DNA of 64,000 bases, taken from assembly GCA_963664635.1 (NCBI GenBank), contig OY761542.1:2976001-3040000 (forward strand), in the 5' to 3' direction. Positions 42,592 to 50,761 of this stretch are shown piece after piece. Source of the stretch: VXNE01 sp963664635 (GTDB taxonomy: Bacteria; Pseudomonadota; Gammaproteobacteria; Pseudomonadales; Azotimanducaceae). How positions within the stretch are numbered: position 1 is the first letter of the stretch; each line of letters begins with the position of its first letter. The notes below the pieces were generated by a model, which was not told the DNA's origin, did no database searches, and saw only the letters and a list, made by a program, of their open reading frames with translations. The position numbers were made by a program, and so were the translations under genes.

Positions 42592-43415
42592 TGGTCAGAC
42601 TCCCCGGTTTCCGGCGTATCCATGGCTCCCATCGCATTCTCCGCGGCTTCCGCCGACGGTTGCGCCACCGGTTCGGCGGGCGCCGGCGGCGACGCTGTCA
42701 CCGACGCAGCTTCCTCCCCGGCCGCTTCCGCCCCGGTTTCCGCTTCCGCCATGTCCCCTGCTTCCGGCATTGCCTCGGCTTCCGGCATGGCCGGCCCCGG
42801 CGGAACGCTCGCGAGCTTCAGCCGCACGAGCACGCCGGCCTGTTCGGAGGGGGGGTCGGCCAGCGCCGCCCGGTAGGCCTCGCGCGCTTCGTCCAACGCG
42901 CCGCGCTGCCATTGTATGTCGCCGGTCAGCTCGGCCACCGCACTGGCGAAGCCGCGGCCGTTCACGGCGGCGAGGGTCGCCAGGGCCTCGTCGGGCCGGC
43001 CCAGTTGGTGGAGCACGCGCGCCAGCCGGACCCGGCCGACATCCCGGAGCACATCCTCGGAAGCGAGCTCGATGGACTCGCGCAGCAACTCGGCGGCCCG
43101 TTCCGCCTCCTCCGCTTCGATGGCGTCCCTGGCCTGATGGAGCAACGCGAGGACGCGATACGCCGAACTCGGGAACTCCTCCGCGAGATGCGCCGCCAGG
43201 GCGGCGGAGTCTTCCCCCGCCGCGCGCGCGTCGATGAACTGCGCGAACACGTCCGAGGCGGCTTCGGCGCGTTCGAGACGCCAACCGTCGAACCAGCGCC
43301 AGCCGACGACCCCGCCCACCGCGAGCACGATACCGACCAACAGCCCCGTGCCGTTCTCCGACCACCAGCGCTTGATGCGTTCTACGAGTTCCTCGTCCGA
43401 AAGATATTCCGCCAC
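42588..43415 (-). CDS. yfgM: YfgM-like ancillary SecYEG translocon protein
   Basis: 275 residues. N-in membrane anchor: DEELVERIKRWWSENGTGLL then VGIVLAVGGVVGWRWFDGW (about 23-42), as in YfgM. The periplasmic part has TPR-like helices (AAHLAEEFPSSAYRVLALLH; LRDVGRVRLARVLHQLGRPD). A long Ala/Glu/Pro low-complexity tail (residues about 210-275, with repeated MPEAE-like blocks) exceeds the E. coli protein of about 206 residues. Located between hisS and bamB, where yfgM is expected. Confidence 0.87.
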   Translation of the reverse strand: MAEYLSDEELVERIKRWWSENGTGLLVGIVLAVGGVVGWRWFDGWRLERAEAASDVFAQFIDARAAGEDSAALAAHLAEEFPSSAYRVLALLHQARDAIEAEEAERAAELLRESIELASEDVLRDVGRVRLARVLHQLGRPDEALATLAAVNGRGFASAVAELTGDIQWQRGALDEAREAYRAALADPPSEQAGVLVRLKLASVPPGPAMPEAEAMPEAGDMAEAETGAEAAGEEAASVTASPPAPAEPVAQPSAEAAENAMGAMDTPETGESDQ

Positions 43416-43456
43416 GGTCCTTCTCTGTACGTCCTCTTTACGTCCTCACCGCATCC

Positions 43457-44719
43457 TCAACAGGTGCGCAGCGCCGCGGCGAGCTCCTCGGGCGCGAACA
43501 TCGCCTGTGCACGCTCCTCCCGAAGCCACTTCACCGAGACCCGGTCCCGCGCGATCTCGTCCTCGCCGACGATCAGCGCCCAGCGGGCGCCGCTTTCGTC
43601 CGCGCGCCGGAACTGCGCGGCCGGCTTGCCCCCGGCCGTGTCCGTGCGCACGCGCAACTCGGGAGCACTGTCCCGCAACTGCTGCGCCCACTCCAGCACC
43701 CGGCCCATGAACCTGCGGTCCAGCACCACCCAATAGGCGTCGACGGGACGGTAGTCCGCCTCGCGCCGCCTCTCGGCGGCCAGCAGCACGACGCGGTCCA
43801 CGCCGATCGCGAAACCCGCCGCCGGCGTCGCGCGCCCGCCGAGGTCTTCGACCAGACCATCGTAACGCCCGCCGGCGCACACGGCGTCCTGCGCGCCGAC
43901 ACCGTCCGTGACCCACTCGAACACCGTGTGCGTGTAGTAGTCGAGTCCCCGGACGAGGCGCGGGTTCACCCGGTACGGCATGCGCAACTCGTCGAGCAGG
44001 CGCCGCAACCCGTCGAAGTGCTCCCTGTCGGACACGTCCATGAAGTCGGCGAGTTCCGGCGCGTCTTCGAGCAGCGCCTGGGTGGACGGCGCCTTGCTGT
44101 CCAGGATACGCAACGGATTCGTCTCGAGCCGCCGCCGGCTGTCCGCGTCCAGCGCTTCGGCACGCGGCGTCAGGAACGCGACGAGTGCCTCCCGGTACGC
44201 CTGGCGCGACGGGCCCGCGCCGACGGTGTTGATCTCGAGGGCGATGGCGTCCTCGACGCCGAGCCGCCGCCAGATCGACCGGACCATCTGCGCGAGCTCG
44301 GCTTCCGCCTGCGGCCCGGCCACGCCGAAGACCTCCGCTCCGATCTGGTCGAACTGGCGGAAGCGGCCTTTCTGCGGCCGCTCGTAGCGGAACATGGGCC
44401 CCGCATACCAGAGGCGCTGACTGCGGTTGTGAAACAGGCCCCGCTCGATGCCCGCGCGCACGCAACTGGCCGTCCCCTCCGGGCGCAGGGACAGCTGCTT
44501 GCCGCCCCGGTCCACGAAGGTGTACATCTCCTTCTCGACGATGTCCGTCGCTTCCCCGACACCGCGGCTGAACAGTTCCGACGCCTCAAGCACGGGCAGG
44601 CGTATCTCCTCGTAACCGTACGCACGAATGGTGGCGAAAATGTCGTCCTCCACGCGGCGCGCACGCTCCGCGTCCTCGGCGACCAGGTCCCGCATTCCCC
44701 GAACGCGCCTGAGTTCCAT
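43457..44719 (-). CDS. hisS: Histidyl-tRNA synthetase
   Basis: Class II synthetase, 420 residues from ATG 44719. Motif 2: FRYERPQKGRFRQFDQ. His-binding signatures: VRGLDYYTHTVFEWVTD and CAGGRYDGLVEDLGG. Motif 3: GFAIGVDRVVLL. C-terminal anticodon-binding domain (about 330-420). It begins 5 bases after rodZ; ispG, which normally lies between rodZ and hisS, is missing. Confidence 0.96.
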   Translation of the reverse strand: MELRRVRGMRDLVAEDAERARRVEDDIFATIRAYGYEEIRLPVLEASELFSRGVGEATDIVEKEMYTFVDRGGKQLSLRPEGTASCVRAGIERGLFHNRSQRLWYAGPMFRYERPQKGRFRQFDQIGAEVFGVAGPQAEAELAQMVRSIWRRLGVEDAIALEINTVGAGPSRQAYREALVAFLTPRAEALDADSRRRLETNPLRILDSKAPSTQALLEDAPELADFMDVSDREHFDGLRRLLDELRMPYRVNPRLVRGLDYYTHTVFEWVTDGVGAQDAVCAGGRYDGLVEDLGGRATPAAGFAIGVDRVVLLAAERRREADYRPVDAYWVVLDRRFMGRVLEWAQQLRDSAPELRVRTDTAGGKPAAQFRRADESGARWALIVGEDEIARDRVSVKWLREERAQAMFAPEELAAALRTC

Positions 44720-44724
44720 GAGCC

Positions 44725-45855
44725 TTAGTTCCCGAGCACCAAGTTGGCGACGTTGGCCCGCGTATGCGGCCCAAGGTCCACCGGCGCGCCGTTGAACGCG
44801 ACGACCGCCGCGGACGCATTGCCCAGCCGGACGGAGAAGGGCGCATCGCCCCGCAGGCGCAGCGACTGGCCACCGAGGCTCATGTCCATGTGCACGACCC
44901 GGTCTTCGCGGTCGAAGACCTCGACCCAACAGTCTTCCTCGAAGGCCAGCTCCAGGACGTCCCCGCCGCTGCCCGCGACGATCGGCGATGCGGGAGGCTC
45001 GAACGGTGCCAACTCCGCGGGGCGGTCATCCTCCAGCGGCACGGCACGGCCGGGCGCGTCACGCTCCGGCGACGCAGGCGCTTCGCCGGCGCCCTCCGCC
45101 GTCACGACCTCCCGACCGGCGTTCCCTCCCGCCGGCGCGAGCCCCTCGGCGGCGGGACGCCCAATCGACGCGCCCGTCTCCCCGGCGTCTGTTTGCACGG
45201 AGACAGCCTCCGCGGCTACGTCGGTCTCCGGCGCCGGGGCCTCCCGGGAGGCGTCATCCTCCACCCGCGGCGCGGCATCGGGCCGGACAGACCCCTCCCC
45301 CGCGGTCGCGTTCTCGCCGTCCGCGAAACTGTCCATGAACGGTTCGGCAGGAGCCGGGCCGGGCCCCGCCTCCGCGGCCATCCGGCGCCCTTCGCCCGCC
45401 GCCATGCCGGGCGATCGCACGGCGGCTTCCTCCACCTCCTGCGGCTGCGGCCACGCCCACCACAACACCGCCGATCCCGCCAGCGCGACCGCGAGCACCG
45501 CGCCTCCGAACACCCGACCCGGATGCCGTTGGGGCAGTTCGGTGAGCGATGGCTTGGCGACCTCGACGACGAGTTGCGATTCCTTGCCGCCGCGCGCCTC
45601 CCCGTATTCGCGGATCAGCACGTTGCCGTCGAGCCCCAGCAGGCGCGCGTAGGAGCGGATGTACCCGCGCGTGAAGGTGGGGCCCGGCAGAGCGTCGAAC
45701 GCGTTTTCCTCGAGGCTGCGCACGATCCCGACCGGCAGGTGCATGGCGCCGGCCACGTCCTCCGGCGAGATGCCGTGGCTTTCCCGCGCGCTCCGGAGCG
45801 CCGCTCCCGGGCCTTTCTCCGGGCCTTTCCCCGCGCCTTCGTTCGTGTCCGCCAT
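44725..45855 (-). CDS. rodZ: RodZ-like cytoskeletal membrane protein
   Basis: Cell-shape protein linking MreB to the membrane. 376 residues. N-terminal Xre-type HTH (about 18-85): LRSARESHGISPEDVAGAMH, LEENAFDALPGPTFTRGYIR, SYARLLGLDGN. Basic juxtamembrane stretch, one membrane helix about residues 113-133 (FGGAVLAVALAGSAVLWWAW), a long Ala/Glu/Pro-rich periplasmic linker, and the C-terminal DUF4115 beta domain (LELAFEEDCWVEVFDREDRV, MSLGGQSLRLRGDAPFSVRL, GNASAAVVAFNG). It starts 10 bases after the rlmN stop. Confidence 0.9.
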   Translation of the reverse strand: MADTNEGAGKGPEKGPGAALRSARESHGISPEDVAGAMHLPVGIVRSLEENAFDALPGPTFTRGYIRSYARLLGLDGNVLIREYGEARGGKESQLVVEVAKPSLTELPQRHPGRVFGGAVLAVALAGSAVLWWAWPQPQEVEEAAVRSPGMAAGEGRRMAAEAGPGPAPAEPFMDSFADGENATAGEGSVRPDAAPRVEDDASREAPAPETDVAAEAVSVQTDAGETGASIGRPAAEGLAPAGGNAGREVVTAEGAGEAPASPERDAPGRAVPLEDDRPAELAPFEPPASPIVAGSGGDVLELAFEEDCWVEVFDREDRVVHMDMSLGGQSLRLRGDAPFSVRLGNASAAVVAFNGAPVDLGPHTRANVANLVLGN

Positions 45856-45865
45856 CCCCGCGACG

Positions 45866-46963
45866 CTACGCGACTTCCCGCGCCCGGATGCGCGCGTACC
45901 GCGCACTGCGGCTGGTGCGGTCGCGCACCGCGCCCACCAACTGGCCGCAGGCGGCGGCGATGTCCGCTCCCCGCGTCGCGCGCAGCGTCGCGGTATACCC
46001 CGCCCCCATGAGGCTGGCCTGAAAGGCGCGCGCGGTGGCGTCGTCGGGCCGCTCGAACGCGCTGCCCGGGAATGGATTGAACGGAATGAGGTTGATCTTG
46101 CAGCGCACGGCACGCAGCAGCTTCGCCAGGGCGCGCGCATGATCGAGGCTGTCGTTGCAGCCCCTGATCAGCGCGTACTCCATGGTCACCGACCGCTTCT
46201 CCCCCACGAGGGCGAGGTATTGCCGGCACGCATCGAGCAACTCCGCCAGCGGATAGCGCCGGTTCAGGGGCACCAGTTCGCTACGCAGGGCGTCGTCCGG
46301 CGCATGCAGGCTGACCGCGAGGGCGCAGTCCGTGCGCTCGGCCAGTTCCCTGATGCGCGGGACCACGCCCGCGGTGCTCACCGTCACCCGCCGCTTGGAT
46401 ATCCCGTAGGCGAAGTCATCGGTCAGCAGGTTCGCCACCGTCGCCGTCGCGTCGAAGTTGAGCAGGGGTTCGCCCATGCCCATGAACACGACGTTGGTGA
46501 TGCCCCGCGTGTCGCCCGCGGCGGCCAGTTCCCGGGCCGCGAGCCAGACCTGACCGCCGATCTCCGCGGTGGACAGGTTGCCGTTGAAGCCCTGCTTGCC
46601 CGTCGCGCAGAAGGTGCAGTCGAGGATGCATCCGGACTGCGACGAGATGCACAGGGTATTGCGCCCACCGTCGGGAATGAGCACCGTCTCGACCAGGTCG
46701 CCGCCGTCGGTGCGCATCGACCACTTGGTCGTCCCGTCCGCCGAGCGCCGCCGGTCGGCGACCTCGGGCGGCCGCAGCTCGGCCTCGGCGGCGAGGCGCG
46801 CGCGCAGGGCCCGCGAGAAGTCGGTCATCGCCGAGAAATCCGTGACCCGCCGCTTGTAGACCCAGCGCATCAGGATGCGGGCGCGATAGGGCTTCTCGCC
46901 CAGGTCCGCGAAGTACCGCGTCAGCGCGGCACGGTCGAGGCCAAGGAGGTTGACCCTGGTCAA
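45866..46963 (-). CDS. rlmN: Dual-specificity 23S rRNA/tRNA methyltransferase RlmN
   Basis: Radical-SAM enzyme that methylates A2503 of 23S rRNA and A37 of some tRNAs. 365 residues. The cluster motif is SSQSGCILDCTFCATGKQGF (Cys-x3-Cys-x2-Cys). NVVFMGMGEPLLNFD and RRVTVSTAGVVPRI are also diagnostic, and VTMEYALIRGCNDS precedes the resolving Cys. The only suitable start is TTG 46963, giving TRVNLLGLDRAALTRYFADL, which matches the family N-terminus; GAGG lies about ten bases upstream within the ndk end. pilF is absent between rlmN and rodZ. Confidence 0.94.
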   Translation of the reverse strand: MTRVNLLGLDRAALTRYFADLGEKPYRARILMRWVYKRRVTDFSAMTDFSRALRARLAAEAELRPPEVADRRRSADGTTKWSMRTDGGDLVETVLIPDGGRNTLCISSQSGCILDCTFCATGKQGFNGNLSTAEIGGQVWLAARELAAAGDTRGITNVVFMGMGEPLLNFDATATVANLLTDDFAYGISKRRVTVSTAGVVPRIRELAERTDCALAVSLHAPDDALRSELVPLNRRYPLAELLDACRQYLALVGEKRSVTMEYALIRGCNDSLDHARALAKLLRAVRCKINLIPFNPFPGSAFERPDDATARAFQASLMGAGYTATLRATRGADIAAACGQLVGAVRDRTSRSARYARIRAREVA

Positions 46964-46965
46964 CC

Positions 46966-47394
46966 TCAGGTCCTCGAGCAGATTTCGGCGTCGCAGAAGA
47001 AGTAGGCGATCTCGCGTTCGGCACTCGCCGGCGAGTCCGAGCCGTGCACGGCGTTGGCGTCGACCGAGTCGGCGAAATCGGCGCGGATGGTCCCCGGCGC
47101 CGCCTCGCGCGGGTCCGTGGCGCCCATGAGCCGGCGGTTGACGAGGATCGCCTCGTCCCCTTCGAGCACCTGGACCATGACCGGGCCCGAGCTCATGTAG
47201 GACAGGAGGTTGTCGTAGAACGGCTTGCCCTCGTGCTCGGCGTAGAAACCCGCCGCCCGTTCCGGCGTAAGGCGCATCATCCTTGCAGCAACGATGCGCA
47301 GTCCCGCCTTTTCGAACCGCGAATACACCTCGCCGACGATGTTGCGTTCGACGGCATCCGGCTTCACGATGGAAAGCGTGCGTTCCATGGCCAT
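46966..47394 (-). CDS. ndk: Nucleoside diphosphate kinase
   Basis: Balances NTP pools through a phospho-His intermediate. 142 residues from ATG 47394, with GGAGA six bases upstream. MERTLSIVKPDAVERNIVGE at the start; His117 in NAVHGSDSPASAEREIAYFF is the active site. It precedes rlmN by two bases, the usual ndk-rlmN pairing. Confidence 0.97.
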   Translation of the reverse strand: MAMERTLSIVKPDAVERNIVGEVYSRFEKAGLRIVAARMMRLTPERAAGFYAEHEGKPFYDNLLSYMSSGPVMVQVLEGDEAILVNRRLMGATDPREAAPGTIRADFADSVDANAVHGSDSPASAEREIAYFFCDAEICSRT

Positions 47395-47476
47395 GGAGAT
47401 TCTCCGTCGAAGCGGGGGCCGCGTCGGCCGCCGAGCAGATGCATGCGCCTGAACCCGAGGTTCGGGCAGACCTCGA

Positions 47477-48634
47477 TTATACGCGCCCGGCGCGCAGCTT
47501 CTCCACCACCTCGACGACGCGGCGACCCGCGAAATCGATGTCGTCCGCGGACGTGTAACGCCCCACCGTGAAACGGATCGAGGCGTGCGCGAGCGCGTCC
47601 GGGACTCCGAGCACCTTGAGTACGTAAGACGGCTCCACCGTGGCCGAGGTGCAGGCGGAGCCGGTCGATACGGCCACGTCGTCGAGGGCCAGGAGCAGCG
47701 TCTCCCCGTCGACATCGGCGAACGACGCGTTCAGCGTCCCCGGCAGGCGGCGTTGCTCCGATCCGTTCAGGGTCACCCCCGGAAGCCGTGCCAGGTGGCT
47801 CCACAAGCGATCGCGCAACGCGCGGATGCGGGCGCCTTCGCGCGTCAGCTCTTCCCGGCAGATGCGGCACGCCTCGCCGATGCCCACGATCTGATGCGTC
47901 GCCAGCGTGCCGGAGCGCATGCCGCGTTCGTGGCCGCCGCCGTGGATCTGCGCCGCCACCCGCAAGGGCGGCTCGCGGCGCACCAGCAGCACGCCGACGC
48001 CTTTCGGACCGTAGATCTTGTGCCCGGAGACGCTGACCAGATCGAGGTGGTCCCGGCGCATGTCGACGGGGATCTTGCCGGCGCTCTGCGCCGCGTCGGT
48101 GTGGAACGTCACGCCGCGCCGCCGGCACAGGGCGCCGATCGCGCGGATGTCGTTCACGACGCCGATCTCGTTGTTGGCGTGCATGACCGACACCAGGGCC
48201 GTGTCGTCGCGCAACGCGGCCTCGATCGCGGCGGGATGGACGACCCCCTCGGCATCGGGATCGACCCGCGTGACCTCCACGCCGAGCGTCTCGAGCCACG
48301 CGCACGTGTCGAGGACCGCCTTGTGCTCATAGGTCGTGGTCACGACGTGGCGGCCGCCCGCGGCCTCGACGACCCCCTTGATCGCGAGGTTGTCGGACTC
48401 CGTGGCGCCCGATGTCCACACGACCTCGCGCGGGTCCGCGTTGAACAGGGCCGCCACCTGGGCACGGGCCTCCTCGACGAGCTCTTCCGCTTCCCACCCG
48501 TACACGTGGGACCGCGACGCGGGATTGCCGAACACCCCTTCCGTCAGCAGGCAGCCGCTCATGCGCTGCGCGACACGCGGGTCGACCGGCGTCGTGGCGG
48601 AGTAGTCGAGGTAGACGGCCTTGGCGGGCGTCAC
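47477..48634 (-). CDS. iscS: Cysteine desulfurase IscS
   Basis: PLP enzyme that supplies sulfur for Fe-S clusters and tRNA thiolation. 385 residues, GTG start. Signatures: VYLDYSATTPVDPRVAQRM, TSGATESDNLAIKG, TFHTDAAQSAGKIP, SVSGHKIYGPKGVGVLLVRR (PLP Lys) and STGSACTSATVEPSYVLKVL (catalytic Cys loop). It follows iscR by 16 bases. The usual iscU-iscA-hscBA-fdx genes do not follow: ndk comes next after 82 bases, so the scaffold must be encoded elsewhere or replaced. Confidence 0.95.
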   Translation of the reverse strand: MTPAKAVYLDYSATTPVDPRVAQRMSGCLLTEGVFGNPASRSHVYGWEAEELVEEARAQVAALFNADPREVVWTSGATESDNLAIKGVVEAAGGRHVVTTTYEHKAVLDTCAWLETLGVEVTRVDPDAEGVVHPAAIEAALRDDTALVSVMHANNEIGVVNDIRAIGALCRRRGVTFHTDAAQSAGKIPVDMRRDHLDLVSVSGHKIYGPKGVGVLLVRREPPLRVAAQIHGGGHERGMRSGTLATHQIVGIGEACRICREELTREGARIRALRDRLWSHLARLPGVTLNGSEQRRLPGTLNASFADVDGETLLLALDDVAVSTGSACTSATVEPSYVLKVLGVPDALAHASIRFTVGRYTSADDIDFAGRRVVEVVEKLRAGRV

Positions 48635-48650
48635 GTGGTCCCGGAGGGCA

Positions 48651-49112
48651 TCAGAGCATGCGCGAGTCGATCAGGTTGCCGTCGTCCTGCCGTCTCGCCA
48701 CATGGGCCACGTCGCGGCGCGCGACCAGCGACGCGAACGTGATGCGTTTGAGGAAGAGGTCAATCTGCTGGGACAGATCGGCCCAGAGTTCGTGGGTGAG
48801 GCAGATCTCGCCGTCCTGACAGTCGCCGGCGCCGCCGCAACGCGTGACGTCCACGCCCTCGCCCACGGCACACACGATATCGGAGACGCTCAGCTCTTCG
48901 AGCGTGCAGTCCAGACGATAGCCGCCGCCGGGGCCACGCACGCTCTCCACGAAGCCGCGGTGCTTGAGCTTGCCGAACAGCTGCTCGAGGTAGTGCCGGG
49001 AGATGCCCTGCCGCCGCGCGATGTCCGACAGCGGGACCGGACCGCCGCCGCCGTGCAGCGCCAGGTCGAGCACCGCCGTCACCGCGTAACGGCCCTTGGT
49101 TGTCAGCCGCAT
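48651..49112 (-). CDS. iscR: Fe-S cluster regulator IscR
   Basis: Rrf2-family regulator, 153 residues from ATG 49112 (MRLTTKGRYAVTAVLDLALH). The winged helix has LSDIARRQGISRHYLEQLFG and VESVRGPGGGYRLD. The cluster ligands are at exactly the E. coli positions: Cys92, Cys98, Cys104 and His107 (RCGGAGDCQDGEICLTH). It should therefore bind [2Fe-2S] and control the isc operon. The C-terminal tail is longer than minimal (ARRQDDGNLIDSRML). No clear IscR box could be picked out by eye in the 91 bp upstream. Confidence 0.95.
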   Translation of the reverse strand: MRLTTKGRYAVTAVLDLALHGGGGPVPLSDIARRQGISRHYLEQLFGKLKHRGFVESVRGPGGGYRLDCTLEELSVSDIVCAVGEGVDVTRCGGAGDCQDGEICLTHELWADLSQQIDLFLKRITFASLVARRDVAHVARRQDDGNLIDSRML

Positions 49113-49203
49113 GATCGACGACCCGCGCCGCGAGAACCGGCCCGCGAGTATGCAATACGCGGTCCCGGCGTTCCAGCGCGACGACGCCGTGGTCTCGCCG
49201 TTG

Positions 49204-49866
49204 TCAGGACCCGACCGCGAGGAGCCTGCACGGCCGCCAGTGCCGGGTCCAGTGTTCCCCGCTTTGTACGTGACCTTCCCGCACGCTCTTGCACACGCTG
49301 CTCTCGAACTCCGAGGCCGGGAATCGCCCCGCCAACCGCAGCACGATCCCTTCCCTCGTTCCGCCGAGCGCTGCGGGCTCCTGGTGCGCGCGCTCCATGA
49401 ATGCCCGGATCTCGCCAACCGAGGCGAAACGTCCGCGGAACAGTACCGGCACGACCGGAACGTCCTTCGACGCCGCGTACGCCTCCAGATCCGTGAACGA
49501 CGCAAACGCGCCCTCGCCGTCCCGGAGCGCGAAAGCGTAGAAGGTCCGATCCTCCCGCACCGGAGCGTACTCGATGCTGTGCACTCCGTAGATGTCCTCT
49601 CCGTACAGGTAGATGTCAGCTTCCCGGACCTTCCACGCGTGGTGCTTCTTCACCATGGCCATCCACTTCGCTTCCGACGGGCCGGCGACGCTCCGGGCGT
49701 AGACCCTGCCGGCGTGGAGCAGCGTGTTGCCGCCGTCCAGTTTTTCCGTCGCCACGACCGTCTCGCCCACGAACCGGTCTGGCTCCGGGTGGACGCGTTC
49801 ACCGCGTCCGATCGACGGCGAATAGGGCCAGTAGCGGGTCTTGGGATACTTGAGGGTCATCGACAT
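49204..49866 (-). CDS. ATP-dependent RNA ligase-like protein (Rnl2 type)
   Basis: 220 residues from ATG 49866, with GGGGGGAG upstream deciding the start. Nucleotidyltransferase motifs: motif I TEKLDGGNT with adenylated Lys42; motif III LYGEDIYGVHSIEY (89-101); IIIa FYAFAL; motif IV GTREGIVLRL with Glu172; motif V SVCKSVREGH with Lys193. This matches small bacterial RNA ligases of the T4 Rnl2 class, which seal nicked RNA. It lies between trmJ and iscR, an unusual place that breaks the standard trmJ-iscR order. Role unknown; RNA repair is an inference. Confidence 0.85.
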   Translation of the reverse strand: MSMTLKYPKTRYWPYSPSIGRGERVHPEPDRFVGETVVATEKLDGGNTLLHAGRVYARSVAGPSEAKWMAMVKKHHAWKVREADIYLYGEDIYGVHSIEYAPVREDRTFYAFALRDGEGAFASFTDLEAYAASKDVPVVPVLFRGRFASVGEIRAFMERAHQEPAALGGTREGIVLRLAGRFPASEFESSVCKSVREGHVQSGEHWTRHWRPCRLLAVGS

Positions 49867-49944
49867 CCTCGCTCCCCCCCGGGCTGGATCCACGTCGCGC
49901 CGTGTTGCGCCCAATGGTACAGTCCTGGGCGTACGCCCAGCCCT

Positions 49945-50688
49945 TCAACCACCGCGCCCCCCGCGTCCCTCGTCCCGGGCCACTGACGCGATCTGGGACA
50001 GCATGCCGCGCAGCATCCCCAGTTCCGTCTCGTCGAGACCCACCCTGCCGAACAGGCGGCGCATGCGGGTCATCACCTGCCGGGGCGCCTTCGGGTTCAG
50101 GAAGCCGACGTCGAGCAGCGCCGTCTCGAGGTGCTCGAAAAGCGCCTCCAGCTCCGCCACGGTGGCGAGGCGGCGGTCGTGGGGCGCCGGCGTCGCGGCA
50201 CCCGCCCGGGCCTTCCACAACTCGTAGCACACGACCTGCACCGCCATGGCCAGATTCAGCGACGGGTATGCGGGATTGGCCGGGATGGTCAGGTGCAGTT
50301 GGCAACGTTGCAGTTCCTCGTTGGTGAGCCCGCTCGTCTCGCGTCCGAAGAGGATCGCGACCGGCTGCTCGTATGCCTCCGACACCAGTTTCCCCGCGAC
50401 CTCTTCCGCATCCGCCCGGGGCCATGGAATCCGCCTTTCGCGCGTACTGGTGCCGATGGCCAGCGCGCAGTCGCCGATGGCCTCGTCGATGGAGTCGACC
50501 ACCACGGCGGCCGCCACGACGTCCACGGCCTGCGAAGCCCGCCAGTCCGCCTGCGGATCCGGGAAGCGCCCCGGCCGCACCAGATAGAGGGCGTCGAGAC
50601 CCATCGTCTTCATCGCGCGCGCCGCGCCGCCGATGTTGCCGGGGTGGCTGGGCTCGACCAGCACGATCCGGACCTCGCCCATGGACAT
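49945..50688 (-). CDS. trmJ: tRNA (cytidine/uridine-2'-O)-methyltransferase TrmJ
   Basis: SPOUT methyltransferase for ribose 32 of tRNAs. 247 residues from ATG 50688. Knot-fold motifs: VRIVLVEPSHPGNIGGAARA, MGLDALYLVRP, AILFGRETSGLTNEELQRCQ and IPANPAYPSLNLAMAVQVVC. C-terminal helices include KAPRQVMTRMRRLFGRVGLD, conserved in TrmJ. Divergent from suhB, the usual gammaproteobacterial arrangement. Confidence 0.95.
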   Translation of the reverse strand: MSMGEVRIVLVEPSHPGNIGGAARAMKTMGLDALYLVRPGRFPDPQADWRASQAVDVVAAAVVVDSIDEAIGDCALAIGTSTRERRIPWPRADAEEVAGKLVSEAYEQPVAILFGRETSGLTNEELQRCQLHLTIPANPAYPSLNLAMAVQVVCYELWKARAGAATPAPHDRRLATVAELEALFEHLETALLDVGFLNPKAPRQVMTRMRRLFGRVGLDETELGMLRGMLSQIASVARDEGRGGRGG

Positions 50689-50761
50689 CTCGCTCGAACA
50701 GGACGGTGATAGCATAGCGTTTCATCCCGCAACGCCCCCGCCCCGGAACGCTCCCCGCCTC

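Noticed and set aside
49148..49158. GTATGCAATAC as an IscR box
   Set aside because: The short inverted repeat upstream of iscR does not resemble the known long type 1 or type 2 IscR sites closely enough to call.
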